DNA of 64,000 nucleotides from Gordonia hankookensis (GTDB lineage: Bacteria; Actinomycetota; Actinomycetes; Mycobacteriales; Mycobacteriaceae). Where the stretch lies: assembly GCF_014673215.1 (NCBI RefSeq), contig NZ_JACWMS010000002.1:992001-1056000 (forward strand), written 5' to 3'. A program made the translations under genes and the position numbers. Every line of letters starts with the position of its first letter. The first letter of the stretch is position 1. The notes below the pieces were generated by a model, which searched no databases, had not been told where the DNA came from, and was given only the letters and a program-made list of their open reading frames with translations. Below, piece by piece: positions 18,629 through 26,832 of the stretch.

Positions 18629-20530
18629 CTATTCGGCGTCGGGAAACGCGGTCTGCTTGTAGCCGCCACGAAGGCTGCCGTCGATGTAGGCCGCGCGGGT
18701 GGCGCGACGGGCGATCTTGCCGCTCGAGGTCCGCGGGATCGATCCGGCCGGCACGAGCAGGATGTCGCGGGCCATCACGCCATGACGGGACGCGATGGCG
18801 GCCCGGACGGTGTCGGCGATCTCCTGCGGATCGTTCCGCTTGCCCGGTCCGCGCTCGGCGACGATCACGAGCTGCTCCGACGCATCGTCGGCATCGAACT
18901 TCAGACCGCTCGTGGACTGCTCGAACACCACCGGAGGGAGCTGATTCGACGGCACGGCGAACGCCGCGACGAAGCCGGGTCGCAGGCTCGCACTCGACTC
19001 CTGCGCGCTGTACTCGAGATCCTGCGGGTAGTGGTTGCGTCCGTCGACGATGACGAGGTCCTTGACGCGGCCGGTGATGTAGAGCTCGCCGTCGAGCCAG
19101 ACGCCGTAGTCGCCGGTGCGCATCCAGATCGAGTCCGCGGGGGCGCCCTCGGTGTGGCTGCCCTCGGCAAGCGGATTGGCGACCTTGTTGTGGAAGGTCT
19201 CCTCGGTCTCGTCGGGCTTGTTCCAGTAGCCGGCACCGATGTTGAGGCCGCTCAGCCAGATCTCACCGACGTGGCCGTCCTGCTGCTCGGTCGCGGTGTC
19301 CGAATCCACGATCGCCGCCCACTGGCTGACCGCCACCTGGCCACAGGAGACCTGCGCGACGGCGTTCGGCGAATGCTGGTCGACCACCTGGAAACGGCCC
19401 GCGTTGAGCTCGTCGCGATCGACGTAGATGATCTTGGCCTCGTTCTCGCGCTGCGTCGCGGAGACGAAGAGCGTTGCCTCTGCCATGCCGTAGCACGGCT
19501 TGATGGCCGTTTTCGGCAGACCGTACGGCTCGAAGGCGTCGTTGAACTTCTTCATCGAGCTGACCGTGACCGGCTCCGATCCGTTGATCAGACCGATGAC
19601 GTTGGACAGATCGAGGCTCTCGCCCTCCTTCGGCAGTCCGCGGACGGCGGCGTGCTCGAAGGCGAAGTTCGGGGCGGCGGCGTAGGTCTCCGCACCGTCG
19701 CTGGCGGCGGCGAGTTCCTTGATCCACCGGCCGGGCCGACGGACGAAGGCCTGCGGACTCATGATGGTGATGTAGCGGCCACCGAGCGCGGGCAGGATCA
19801 CGGTGAGCAGGCCCATGTCGTGGAACATCGGCAGCCATGTGACGCCACGGGCATTGCGGTCGATCTCGATCGTGTCGTAGATCTGCAGCACATTGGCGGC
19901 GACGGCCTGGTAGGTGATCTCGACGCCTGCGGGCACGCGGGTGGATCCGGACGTGTACTGCAGGTAGGCGACGGTGTCCTTGTTGTGGTCCTTACCCGCG
20001 ACCGGGGCGACCCAGCTCGACCCGACCGAATCGGGAACGGCGTCCACGGCGATGACACGCGGGCGTTCCTTGGCGGGGAGCGGCTTGAAGAAGTCACGGA
20101 CCGCTTCGGCAGACTTCGTGGAGGTCAGGATCGCGGTGGGCCGGCAGTCACCGAGGACTGCGTGCAGGCGGTCGGTGTGCCCGGGCTCGTCGGGAGAGAA
20201 GAGCGGGACCGCGACATTGCTCGCATAGAGCGCGGAGAAGAAGCCGATCACGTATTCGAGCGACTGCGGCGCGAGGATCGCGACCCGATCGCCCGGCTTG
20301 GTGACCTGCTGCAGCCGTGCCGCCACCGCGCGCAGTCGTTTGCCGAACTGCGCCCACGTCAGATCCTGCGCCTCACCGTCACGCTCACGGCTGTAGTCGA
20401 TGAAGCGGTAGGCGAGGGTGTCGGCCTCGTCGCGCACATTGCGCTCGACGTAGTCGACGAGTGTGGCGTCCTCGGTGAAATGCAGTTGTCCGTTCTCATC
20501 GAGGAACTGCTCGAATTCTGTGTTCAACAT
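18629..20530 (-). CDS. fadD32: Long-chain fatty acyl-AMP ligase FadD32
   Basis: The 633-residue adenylating enzyme activates the very long meromycolic acid as acyl-AMP and loads it on the N-terminal ACP of Pks13. Visible motifs are [16 protein letters not shown] (ATP binding; FAALs have the R-x-P-x-G-V form), [38 protein letters not shown] and the closing K in SSGKIARR. The ATG has AGGAG 6 nt upstream. It is first in the operon with pks13 (about 75-bp gap) and accD4, as in M. tuberculosis (Rv3801c). The operon probably starts from the promoter at 20624-20652. Confidence 0.97.
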   Translation of the reverse strand: MLNTEFEQFLDENGQLHFTEDATLVDYVERNVRDEADTLAYRFIDYSRERDGEAQDLTWAQFGKRLRAVAARLQQVTKPGDRVAILAPQSLEYVIGFFSALYASNVAVPLFSPDEPGHTDRLHAVLGDCRPTAILTSTKSAEAVRDFFKPLPAKERPRVIAVDAVPDSVGSSWVAPVAGKDHNKDTVAYLQYTSGSTRVPAGVEITYQAVAANVLQIYDTIEIDRNARGVTWLPMFHDMGLLTVILPALGGRYITIMSPQAFVRRPGRWIKELAAASDGAETYAAAPNFAFEHAAVRGLPKEGESLDLSNVIGLINGSEPVTVSSMKKFNDAFEPYGLPKTAIKPCYGMAEATLFVSATQRENEAKIIYVDRDELNAGRFQVVDQHSPNAVAQVSCGQVAVSQWAAIVDSDTATEQQDGHVGEIWLSGLNIGAGYWNKPDETEETFHNKVANPLAEGSHTEGAPADSIWMRTGDYGVWLDGELYITGRVKDLVIVDGRNHYPQDLEYSAQESSASLRPGFVAAFAVPSNQLPPVVFEQSTSGLKFDADDASEQLVIVAERGPGKRNDPQEIADTVRAAIASRHGVMARDILLVPAGSIPRTSSGKIARRATRAAYIDGSLRGGYKQTAFPDAE

Positions 20531-20623
20531 CCGTTACTCCTGTGGCCCCCACGTGGCAGGCAACGCCGCCTGGTCGGTCGGCACTCCCCGCGATGCCGTC
20601 CGGCCGATGCCTTTCACGCCCTG

Positions 20624-20652
20624 TGTACTACCGCGGTCACGGTAGTCCAATG
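20624..20652 (-). promoter_or_regulatory. Candidate promoter of fadD32-pks13-accD4 with an operator in its spacer
   Basis: On the minus strand TTGGAC (20652-20647), 17 bp, TACACA (20629-20624). The inverted repeat ACTACCG-N6-CGGTAGT (20627-20646, 7-bp perfect arms) fills the spacer. It lies about 95 bp upstream of the fadD32 start. The regulator is unknown. Confidence 0.5.
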
Positions 20653-20782
20653 TCGTTATCTGCTCGAAATGCTCATGATCGTCAACTCGATCTTCGTGGC
20701 GGCGCACACGGGACAAATCCCCCGGTTCGCCGCCACCCGATGTCCGTTCACCTGGTCATATGCGTTCAGGCCGTCGGCAATC

Positions 20783-21769
20783 TTACTCTCCCTTGAGAAG
20801 CTGGATCACCGGCGCGAACGCATCCATCTGGGTCGGGAACACCCCGACGTAGGACATCGACGTCCGCCGCCGGACCTCCCGGATCTGGTCCGCGATCTCC
20901 TCGAAGGTACCCATCGCCAGGTAGGGCGAATGCAGCACGTCCGCGACGGTGAACTCGGTGTCCCGCTCGATGTTGGGCGGATAGCCCTGCTCGAGCGCCT
21001 TCAGCGCCATCTCCGCCGTGGCCTCGCGGTCGTCGGTGATGACGATGACGGCGATCGTCCAGTTCAGTTCGATCTCGTCGAACCGGTCACCGGCGGTCTC
21101 ACGAATCCGGTCGACGCGCTCGGCCGTCCTCTCGATCGTCATGTCCGAGAGCTTCATCTTGCCGTCGCGCGTGGTGCTCGGCGCCACGGAGATGATGTCG
21201 GCGTGCTTGGCGGCCAGCGCGAGCATCTTCGGCCCACCACCGCCGACGGCGATCGGCGGGCGCGGCCCCTGACGCGGTCGCGGGCTGCCCTCGAGTCCGT
21301 TGATCTGATAGAACTCGCCGTCGAAGTCGACGGTCTCGCCGCGCATGAGGCCGTCGAGGATGGTCAGCGCCTCGTCGAGGCGCCGGATACGGACGCCGGG
21401 GCTCTCGAACTCGATGCCCGCCTTGTCGAACTCTTCCTTCATCCAGCCGGCACCGATGCCGAGCTCCAGCCGGCCCTTCGACAGCACGTCGATGGTGGTG
21501 GCCTCTTTGGCCAGGAGTGCCGGATGCCGCCAGCCGTTGGCCAACACCGACGTGCCGAGCCGGATGGTGCTGGTGGCCTGGGTCAGTGCGCCGAGTGCAG
21601 CGATGGGACCGACCTGGTTGCCGAGATGGTCGGGGACGGCGAAGGAGTCGTAACCGTATTCTTCGGCCGTCTGCGCGAGTTTCACGAACTTGCGCGCGCC
21701 GCCCTCGTCCTTGTTGCCTTCGCCGCCGGCGCCGAACCGGAACTTTCGCAGGTTCCCGGGTTCGCTCAT
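20783..21769 (-). CDS. LLM-class F420-dependent oxidoreductase (TIGR03621-like)
   Basis: The 328-residue luciferase-like (alpha/beta barrel) protein has the F420 family features: FAVPDHLGNQVGPIAALG near residue 45, LGTSVLANGWRHPALLAKE, GRLELGIGAGWMKEEF, and PPIAVGGGGPKML. Such enzymes use reduced coenzyme F420 to reduce unknown substrates, which fits an actinobacterium. The ATG is preceded by GAGGAG 8 nt upstream. It lies between the cutinase-like gene and fadD32, in the same direction. Substrate unknown. Confidence 0.85.
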   Translation of the reverse strand: MSEPGNLRKFRFGAGGEGNKDEGGARKFVKLAQTAEEYGYDSFAVPDHLGNQVGPIAALGALTQATSTIRLGTSVLANGWRHPALLAKEATTIDVLSKGRLELGIGAGWMKEEFDKAGIEFESPGVRIRRLDEALTILDGLMRGETVDFDGEFYQINGLEGSPRPRQGPRPPIAVGGGGPKMLALAAKHADIISVAPSTTRDGKMKLSDMTIERTAERVDRIRETAGDRFDEIELNWTIAVIVITDDREATAEMALKALEQGYPPNIERDTEFTVADVLHSPYLAMGTFEEIADQIREVRRRTSMSYVGVFPTQMDAFAPVIQLLKGE

Positions 21770-21936
21770 TCGAAATATCTCCTCGTGCGCGTGTGCGCGG
21801 TCGTCTGGGGCAGGTGCCCGATCGCCAACACACGTTAATGGAGCGAGAGGGCACCACCAAACGAATCGGTGAAGGTCGACGGCATATTACGGTGTATGCC
21901 ACATCTGGGACCTTTGACCCAGTCGATGCGTCGGCC

Positions 21937-22935
21937 TCAGTTGTGCGCGGGCCGCGGGGCGTCGCGGATCACATCACTCGCCCAGCCGTACATCCACTGG
22001 GTCGCGGTCGAACCGTCGTGTGACCAATAGCGAGGCGTCCCGTACATCGCGTGCACCGGATTGTTGATGGCACCCGCGAGCTGGCTCACCGCACCGATCG
22101 GATTCGTCACCGTCGGCGAATCACAGATCAGATCGCCTGGTGCACAAATGGATTGGACGCGGTCGCGGAGTTCCCCGAAGCCGCCGCTGCGTGCTCCGGT
22201 CATGGTGATCCCCGGCACGATCCCGCGCATGCCGGAGAGGGCGACCTCGGCTCCCACGCCATTGGGCGAAGGAGCGATGTCGTTCTGCTTGCCGGGTTCG
22301 CGGCGGCCGTCGGCGATGAGCCCGACGCCGAGGACGAGGTCCTGATCCGACGCGGGGAGCACTCCGCGCCCGTTGCCGATGGCGCTCGCGAGGTCACCGG
22401 CGATCACCGCTCCCTGTGAGAAGCCCATGATCACGTAGCGCGTCAACGGACAGTTCTTGTTGGTCTCGATGATCTTGCCCGCGGCCCGTTTGTAGCCCTG
22501 CGCCCGTGAGACGTTGTAGTCGCTCTGACGGTCGGTCAGGTTCGTCGGATTCCGGAACTGCGCGATGTAGGGCACCGTGTAGACGCTCGTTCGCGACGAC
22601 GGGAACTCGTCGGCCAACGCGCCCGACACCCGCAGCATCAGCGACTTCGGATTGGCCGTCGGCTGGTACGGATCGTCGTCGGGTGCCGACTCCCATGTCC
22701 CCGGGATGACGAGACTCAGGACGTCGGGACAGTCGGCCGACTGGGCGTCAGGACGCTCCTTGGTCTCCGACGTCGAGGGGCCGCCTGGTGTGGGCAGTCT
22801 CGGAGGTCCAGGCTGGAGAAGGGTGATCACCAGGATCACGATCAGGATGATCGCGACGATCGCCAGCAGACCGAGGAACAACAGCAATTTCGGCAGCCGT
22901 CGCTTTCCGCGCGGCTTGGCCTTACGTGCGCTCAC
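21937..22935 (-). CDS. Membrane-anchored cutinase-family esterase (Culp6/Rv3802c-like)
   Basis: The 332-residue protein has a basic N-terminus, one strong membrane helix (about residues 16-40), a Pro/Thr-rich linker and a cutinase alpha/beta-hydrolase domain with Ser in GFSQGA (about S173), Asp in the C-[AD]-P-x-D-x-[IV]-C-D region and His in NNPVHAMY. In mycobacteria the orthologue in this position is an essential envelope phospholipase/thioesterase associated with mycolate metabolism. The GTG start follows the DUF732 stop by 3 nt, so the two are co-transcribed. Confidence 0.88.
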   Translation of the reverse strand: MSARKAKPRGKRRLPKLLLFLGLLAIVAIILIVILVITLLQPGPPRLPTPGGPSTSETKERPDAQSADCPDVLSLVIPGTWESAPDDDPYQPTANPKSLMLRVSGALADEFPSSRTSVYTVPYIAQFRNPTNLTDRQSDYNVSRAQGYKRAAGKIIETNKNCPLTRYVIMGFSQGAVIAGDLASAIGNGRGVLPASDQDLVLGVGLIADGRREPGKQNDIAPSPNGVGAEVALSGMRGIVPGITMTGARSGGFGELRDRVQSICAPGDLICDSPTVTNPIGAVSQLAGAINNPVHAMYGTPRYWSHDGSTATQWMYGWASDVIRDAPRPAHN

Positions 22936-22938
22936 CCG

Positions 22939-23496
22939 TCAGCAGTAGTGCTCGTCAGCGGCTTTGATCACCTTGTCGGCCTTGGAGTTCGCCTCCGCCA
23001 CTGTTTTGGTGCCCGGACCGACCGATGCCGTCACGAAGGCCTTGACCGTGACCGGGTCGGTGCCCTTGCGCCGTTCATTGCAGACGTACTCGGCCATCGT
23101 GAGGGCCACCGAGTTGTCGGTGTCGCCCATGAACGTCACCTTCTGCGTCTTCAGGGCCGCGAGATATGACTGTCCCTTGCCGTCCACCTTCTGTCCGTTC
23201 GGGCCGGGGAAGCTCTGCGGCACGCCGGTGCTCGGGTCGGGCGCGGTGGCAGGCAGTGCCGAGCCTGCCGCAGCCGACGCACCGTTCTGTGCGGCGGAAC
23301 CGGAGGTCGGGGCCGCGGAGGCACCGGCGGACTCACCTGCCGAACTCGGCTGTGTCGAGTACATCGAGGTGGTGGTGACCGGGTTGCTGGTGATCGGAGC
23401 GGTGGCCGTCGAGTCGTCGGAACAGGCCGACACCGAACCCAGCGTCAGCGCGGCACCGGCCACGACCATCGCGAGTTGCAGAAACTTACTGGTCAT
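22939..23496 (-). CDS. DUF732 lipoprotein
   Basis: The roughly 185-residue exported protein has a signal peptide ending in a lipobox (LTLGSVSAC), then a Ser/Thr/Ala/Pro-rich low-complexity linker (to about residue 100) and a C-terminal DUF732 domain (SYLAALKTQKV through ADEHYC, with two conserved Cys). DUF732 proteins are common, small, exported mycobacterial proteins of unknown function. Start: ATG 23496 has GAGGAAG 5 nt upstream, preferred over the upstream start at 23568. It lies immediately upstream of the cutinase in an apparent operon. Confidence 0.8.
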   Translation of the reverse strand: MTSKFLQLAMVVAGAALTLGSVSACSDDSTATAPITSNPVTTTSMYSTQPSSAGESAGASAAPTSGSAAQNGASAAAGSALPATAPDPSTGVPQSFPGPNGQKVDGKGQSYLAALKTQKVTFMGDTDNSVALTMAEYVCNERRKGTDPVTVKAFVTASVGPGTKTVAEANSKADKVIKAADEHYC

Positions 23497-23737
23497 CGTC
23501 ACTTCCTCGTCGCGCCCGGACAGTGGTTCCGACGGTGATCCATCGACCCCGACCGCCCTGGCTCTCACCTGATGCCTCGCCTCGCCATCCGGCGATCGGC
23601 CTGCCGCAAGGCTACCTGCTCACCGGTGCCATTCCGGCACAGTGACCCGCCCGACCTGCGGAAACACACCGATTCCTCAGCGAAGTCTCAGCACGGGCGA
23701 GACCTGCGCTCAGATTCGCGACCTGGACGCGGGTTCG

Positions 23738-25258
23738 TCACCTGGTGACCCGTGCCCCGTCCTTGGCGGTCCACACGATCCGGCCGTGCTGGAAGGTGTT
23801 GAACCGGCCCTTGCCGTCTCGGGTGGGGAGCTCGTCACTGGTCGGCAGGCCGAGCGTTCCGCCCGGGCCGCCTGCGCCGACATAGGCTCCGCCGATGCCG
23901 CCGCCGATGACCTTCGGTCCCTTCGGCCCGGTGATGATGCGGCCACCTCGGAAGTCCTGCGCCTTGCCGCCGGGCACCGAGTACACCGGTGTCAGACATT
24001 CACCGAGCGACTTCCGATTGGCGTCGTAGACCTTGCGGAACCCGACCTTGCACGCGGGGCGATCGGCACCGAGTCCCAGCGCCGAGGCCGCCTGAGGCCA
24101 GGACTGTTCCATCTCGAACTGCCAGTACGGCCACGTGTGGGTACCCGACGGCCGGTACACCGCCTGCCCGGGGATTCCGAGCTGGTTCAGCTTGATGGCG
24201 AACTGCTGCGAGGTGACGCGACTCAGGATCTCCAGGCCGACGCCGGAGTAGTTGGTGGCCAGCATCGGGATGTCGGAGGCCTTGTCGTGCGGACCGATCA
24301 GACCGTTGCCCGACGACACGTAGAGACTCGTCCCGCGCAGTTTGTCGGCGAGCAGGTAGGGATCGTGTTCCTTCCACGCCGGATCACTCGGCGGACCGAA
24401 CATCTTCATCGAGTCGTAGCCACCGCCGTCGCGCAGGGCGAACTGGATGGCCTGCGGCATGCCGTACGAGGTCATCTGCAGGATGCCGGAGAACGACGCC
24501 GCGTATTTGTAGTAGCCCGGATTGCGGGCCGCGAGCATCATCGCCGCCGAGCCGCCCATCGACAGGCCCTGGATGCCGCGGACGTCGGTGGACCGCCACT
24601 GACCTTCCAGGACGGGCGGGAGTTCCTTCTGCAGGAACGTCTCCCAGCGATAGAGCTTGCCCTTGTCGCCGTCCTTCCAGTCGGTGTAGAAGCTGGACTC
24701 GCCGCCGATCGGGAGCACCACGTTGACGTTCTTGTCGCGGTAGAAGTCCTCGATGTCGGTGTTGAGGATCCAGCCACTCTGGTCCTCCTGGGCGCGCAGA
24801 CCGTCGAGGGTCACCAGTTGCGGGAAGCTCTGCCTGGGCTTGGCCCACCAGTCGCGGGCCAACAGGATCTGCACCTGGATGTCGTTGTTCATCGCAGGCG
24901 AGTGCACCCAGAGGGCGACACGGCGATCCGAGTACCAGTAGGTCTTGGTGACCTTGACCTCGCCGACGGGCTGAGCAGCCATCGGTGCGGGCGCGGCCGG
25001 GGTCGCCTGCGGTGCCGGTGCCGGAGCCTGCGGAGCGGGCGGAGCGGCTTCGCGAGGCTGAGCCGGGGCTGCCGGAGCCGCCGGGGCCGCGGGAGCCGGT
25101 GGCGCGGCGGGCTCTGCGCTCGCCGGGGCCACCGCGGCCGCGATGACGAGCACCACTGCGACGGCACTTGCCGCGCCGGCCGCCGTCCACCGGGCGATCA
25201 CCATGTTCTGCCCCCGTTCCTGCTGCGTCTCGTGACGCCGAACCACTCGCCGTTTCAC
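23738..25258 (-). CDS. Antigen 85-type mycolyltransferase with C-terminal LGFP repeats
   Basis: The 506-residue exported esterase transfers mycolic acid from trehalose monomycolate to arabinogalactan or a second trehalose. It has a signal peptide (cleavage near PASAEP), an Ala/Pro-rich linker (about 50-100), the Ag85 alpha/beta-hydrolase domain with Ser about S233 in GLSMGG and His in GTHTWPYW, then a C-terminal segment with LGFP-type units (GGIGGAYVGAGGPGGTLGLP, FQHGRIVW) that probably binds the wall. LGFP-bearing Ag85 proteins occur in Corynebacterium, Gordonia and Rhodococcus. The GTG start 25258 has AGGAG; ATG 25204 is an alternative. The next gene upstream is a shorter paralogue. Confidence 0.92.
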   Translation of the reverse strand: MKRRVVRRHETQQERGQNMVIARWTAAGAASAVAVVLVIAAAVAPASAEPAAPPAPAAPAAPAAPAQPREAAPPAPQAPAPAPQATPAAPAPMAAQPVGEVKVTKTYWYSDRRVALWVHSPAMNNDIQVQILLARDWWAKPRQSFPQLVTLDGLRAQEDQSGWILNTDIEDFYRDKNVNVVLPIGGESSFYTDWKDGDKGKLYRWETFLQKELPPVLEGQWRSTDVRGIQGLSMGGSAAMMLAARNPGYYKYAASFSGILQMTSYGMPQAIQFALRDGGGYDSMKMFGPPSDPAWKEHDPYLLADKLRGTSLYVSSGNGLIGPHDKASDIPMLATNYSGVGLEILSRVTSQQFAIKLNQLGIPGQAVYRPSGTHTWPYWQFEMEQSWPQAASALGLGADRPACKVGFRKVYDANRKSLGECLTPVYSVPGGKAQDFRGGRIITGPKGPKVIGGGIGGAYVGAGGPGGTLGLPTSDELPTRDGKGRFNTFQHGRIVWTAKDGARVTR

Positions 25259-25328
25259 CCTCGAACTCCTTCGCGCACCTGAGCATCACGGCGTCTGCCC
25301 TGGTGAGTCGGTAACTTTCTCCCCAGAA

Positions 25329-25345
25329 GTCACATCAACCTCACA
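25329..25345. promoter_or_regulatory. MtrA-like direct repeats upstream of LGFP mycolyltransferase
   Basis: GTCACA (25329-25334) and CTCACA (25340-25345) recur with 11-bp spacing. They resemble the GTCACA-type half-sites reported for mycobacterial MtrA at fbpB and oriC. Two imperfect half-sites are weak evidence alone. Confidence 0.25.
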
Positions 25346-25353
25346 GACAACAG

Positions 25354-25386
25354 AACGCCCTACGTGTTTCTTACACGTAGGGCGTT
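25354..25386. terminator. Strong rho-independent terminator between the two mycolyltransferase genes
   Basis: A perfect 14-bp stem (AACGCCCTACGTGT paired with its complement) closes a 5-nt loop. The plus-strand exit has TTTT; the minus-strand exit is T-rich (TTCTGTTGTCTGT). It lies 80 bp after the stop of the 25466-26455 gene, so it would end that minus-strand transcript and separate it from the LGFP gene. Confidence 0.8.
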
Positions 25387-25465
25387 CCGTTTTGCGTGCG
25401 CCACGCTGTTACGCGTGGGATTTGTGTGACTTATGTTGTTCGGCGAGTCGCCCCGCCGTCCGCGA

Positions 25466-26455
25466 TCAGCGGAAGAAGCCTCGGTTCTTGGCGTTCCACA
25501 ACATGTCCTGCCAGTAGCCCCATGCGTGGGTGCCGTTGGCGTCGTAGGTCATCACCGGCAGGCCCTGCAGGGCTGCGGCCGCCTCGAAGGCCTTGGCCTG
25601 CGTGAACGCCAGGACCTCGAGTGTCGAACCCTTGAACAGGTCGTCGAAGACGTTCGGCAGGGCGTTGTACTGACCGAACAGGCCGTTGCCCGAGCCGACG
25701 AAGATCTTCATGCCGTGCATGCGGTTGATGTTCATGAACGGGTCGTTGTCGAACCAGCGCGGGCTCCACGGCGGGCCCCACATGCTGTCGATGTTCCACG
25801 GCTTCGGGTCCACGTCCAGCATCGCGATACGCAGGGCGCTGCGCATGCCCGGCGCGTTCAGGAAGTTGTAGCCCGACAACGATGCCGCACGGTCGAAGTT
25901 GCGGCGGTTCTGCGCACCGATCACGAGCGCCGCGTTACCGCCCATCGACAGACCCGCGATGGCGTACTTGCGGCCGGCACCGACGCGGTAGCCGCGCGCG
26001 TCGAGGGCGCGGACCAAGGTGTTGGTGATGACGCAGTTCCACTTGTAGGTGTACTTCTGGCCGTTGAAATTGCTGGGCGCATCCCAGTCCGAGTAGAAGC
26101 TCGCCGGGCCACCGATCGGCTCCACGACGTTGACGCCGGAGCGCACCATCTCCTGGACGTTGCTGTTGATCTCCCAGCCGCTGTAGTCGTACTGGGCGCG
26201 CATGCCGTCGAGCAGGATGACGGTCTTGTAATTGCCCGGACGCTTCCAGGCACGGACCTTCACGTTCGGCATGCCGCAGCCGTTCACGAAGAACTGCTCT
26301 TGTCCGACCGATGTCCCACCGATTCGGGCGTTCGCCTGGCCCGCTCCCCCGATTACTCCGGCGAGTCCGATCACTGTCGCCATCGCGACGAACACGGCGA
26401 CGAAACGACTACTCGTCCGGCCGGTCGTCCGCGGTTTGGCAGCACCTTCGCGCAT
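25466..26455 (-). CDS. Antigen 85-type mycolyltransferase
   Basis: The 329-residue exported mycolyltransferase has a signal peptide ending near GQANA, then the Ag85 core: VILLDGMRAQYDYSGWEI, GPASFYSDW, catalytic Ser about S170 in GLSMGG, and catalytic His in GTHAWGYW. It is the length of mycobacterial FbpA/B/C and has no LGFP tail. It makes trehalose dimycolate and mycolated arabinogalactan outside the membrane. By synteny it corresponds to fbpA (Rv3804c) between fbpD and aftB, but the paralogue name is not transferable. The 377-bp upstream region holds a 5'-UTR hairpin and a CRP-like palindrome. Confidence 0.94.
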   Translation of the reverse strand: MREGAAKPRTTGRTSSRFVAVFVAMATVIGLAGVIGGAGQANARIGGTSVGQEQFFVNGCGMPNVKVRAWKRPGNYKTVILLDGMRAQYDYSGWEINSNVQEMVRSGVNVVEPIGGPASFYSDWDAPSNFNGQKYTYKWNCVITNTLVRALDARGYRVGAGRKYAIAGLSMGGNAALVIGAQNRRNFDRAASLSGYNFLNAPGMRSALRIAMLDVDPKPWNIDSMWGPPWSPRWFDNDPFMNINRMHGMKIFVGSGNGLFGQYNALPNVFDDLFKGSTLEVLAFTQAKAFEAAAALQGLPVMTYDANGTHAWGYWQDMLWNAKNRGFFR

Positions 26456-26488
26456 CGACTGTTTTCTCCCTCTGTCACCTGTCAGGTC

Positions 26489-26505
26489 GGGGACCTTCTG
26501 TCCCC
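26489..26505 (-). promoter_or_regulatory. 5'-leader hairpin of the Ag85 mRNA
   Basis: GGGGAC-cttct-GTCCCC forms a 6-bp GC-rich stem, extendable by GGTC/GACC flanks, about 35-50 nt upstream of the Ag85 start. It may stabilise the mRNA or affect translation; its function is inferred only. Confidence 0.35.
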
Positions 26506-26654
26506 GGCCCGACCGGTTCTTCTACGACACCCGGCCGCTGGCCCTCCCCGAACCGGTGCTCGATCGAGTCGTGAACGACTCGACCATCGGCCGACATCGG
26601 GCCGATCAGCACCGTTTTGGGAGCCTATTGCAAACCCCCTACCCTGACAAACCC

Positions 26655-26670
26655 TGTGACAGCAGTCACA
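26655..26670. promoter_or_regulatory. CRP/GlxR-type binding site
   Basis: TGTGACAGCAGTCACA fits TGTGA-N6-TCACA, the consensus of CRP-family regulators (Crp of M. tuberculosis, GlxR of Corynebacterium). It is centred about 208 bp upstream of the Ag85 start codon, plausible if the leader is long. Confidence 0.55.
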
Positions 26671-26832
26671 AGAGCCAGGGAGACCCCTCGGTGGCGGGTC
26701 AGCGCACGGGTGTCCTGGTCACGCTGGTCTATCGACCAGATCCCGCCGAACGTTACCGATTCGAGATATTGAACGGCAAACCGAACTGTTGCCGATCCGT
26801 TGCCGATCCGACGACCAGGAGCGACGAGATCA

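Larger units (their letters stand above)
26456..26832. other. 377-bp gene-free region upstream of the Ag85 gene
   Basis: It lies between the aftB stop and the Ag85 start, both minus strand. It holds a leader hairpin (26489-26505), an 8-bp inverted repeat ACCGGTTC/GAACCGGT (26512-26519 and 26550-26557) and a CRP-type palindrome (26655-26670). No open reading frame in it looks real. It probably contains the Ag85 promoter and leader. Confidence 0.6.

Noticed and set aside
18599-21838. A 1079-codon plus-strand open frame opposite fadD32 and the F420 oxidoreductase gene
   Set aside because: Antisense shadow crossing two genes and their intergenic region, no motifs.
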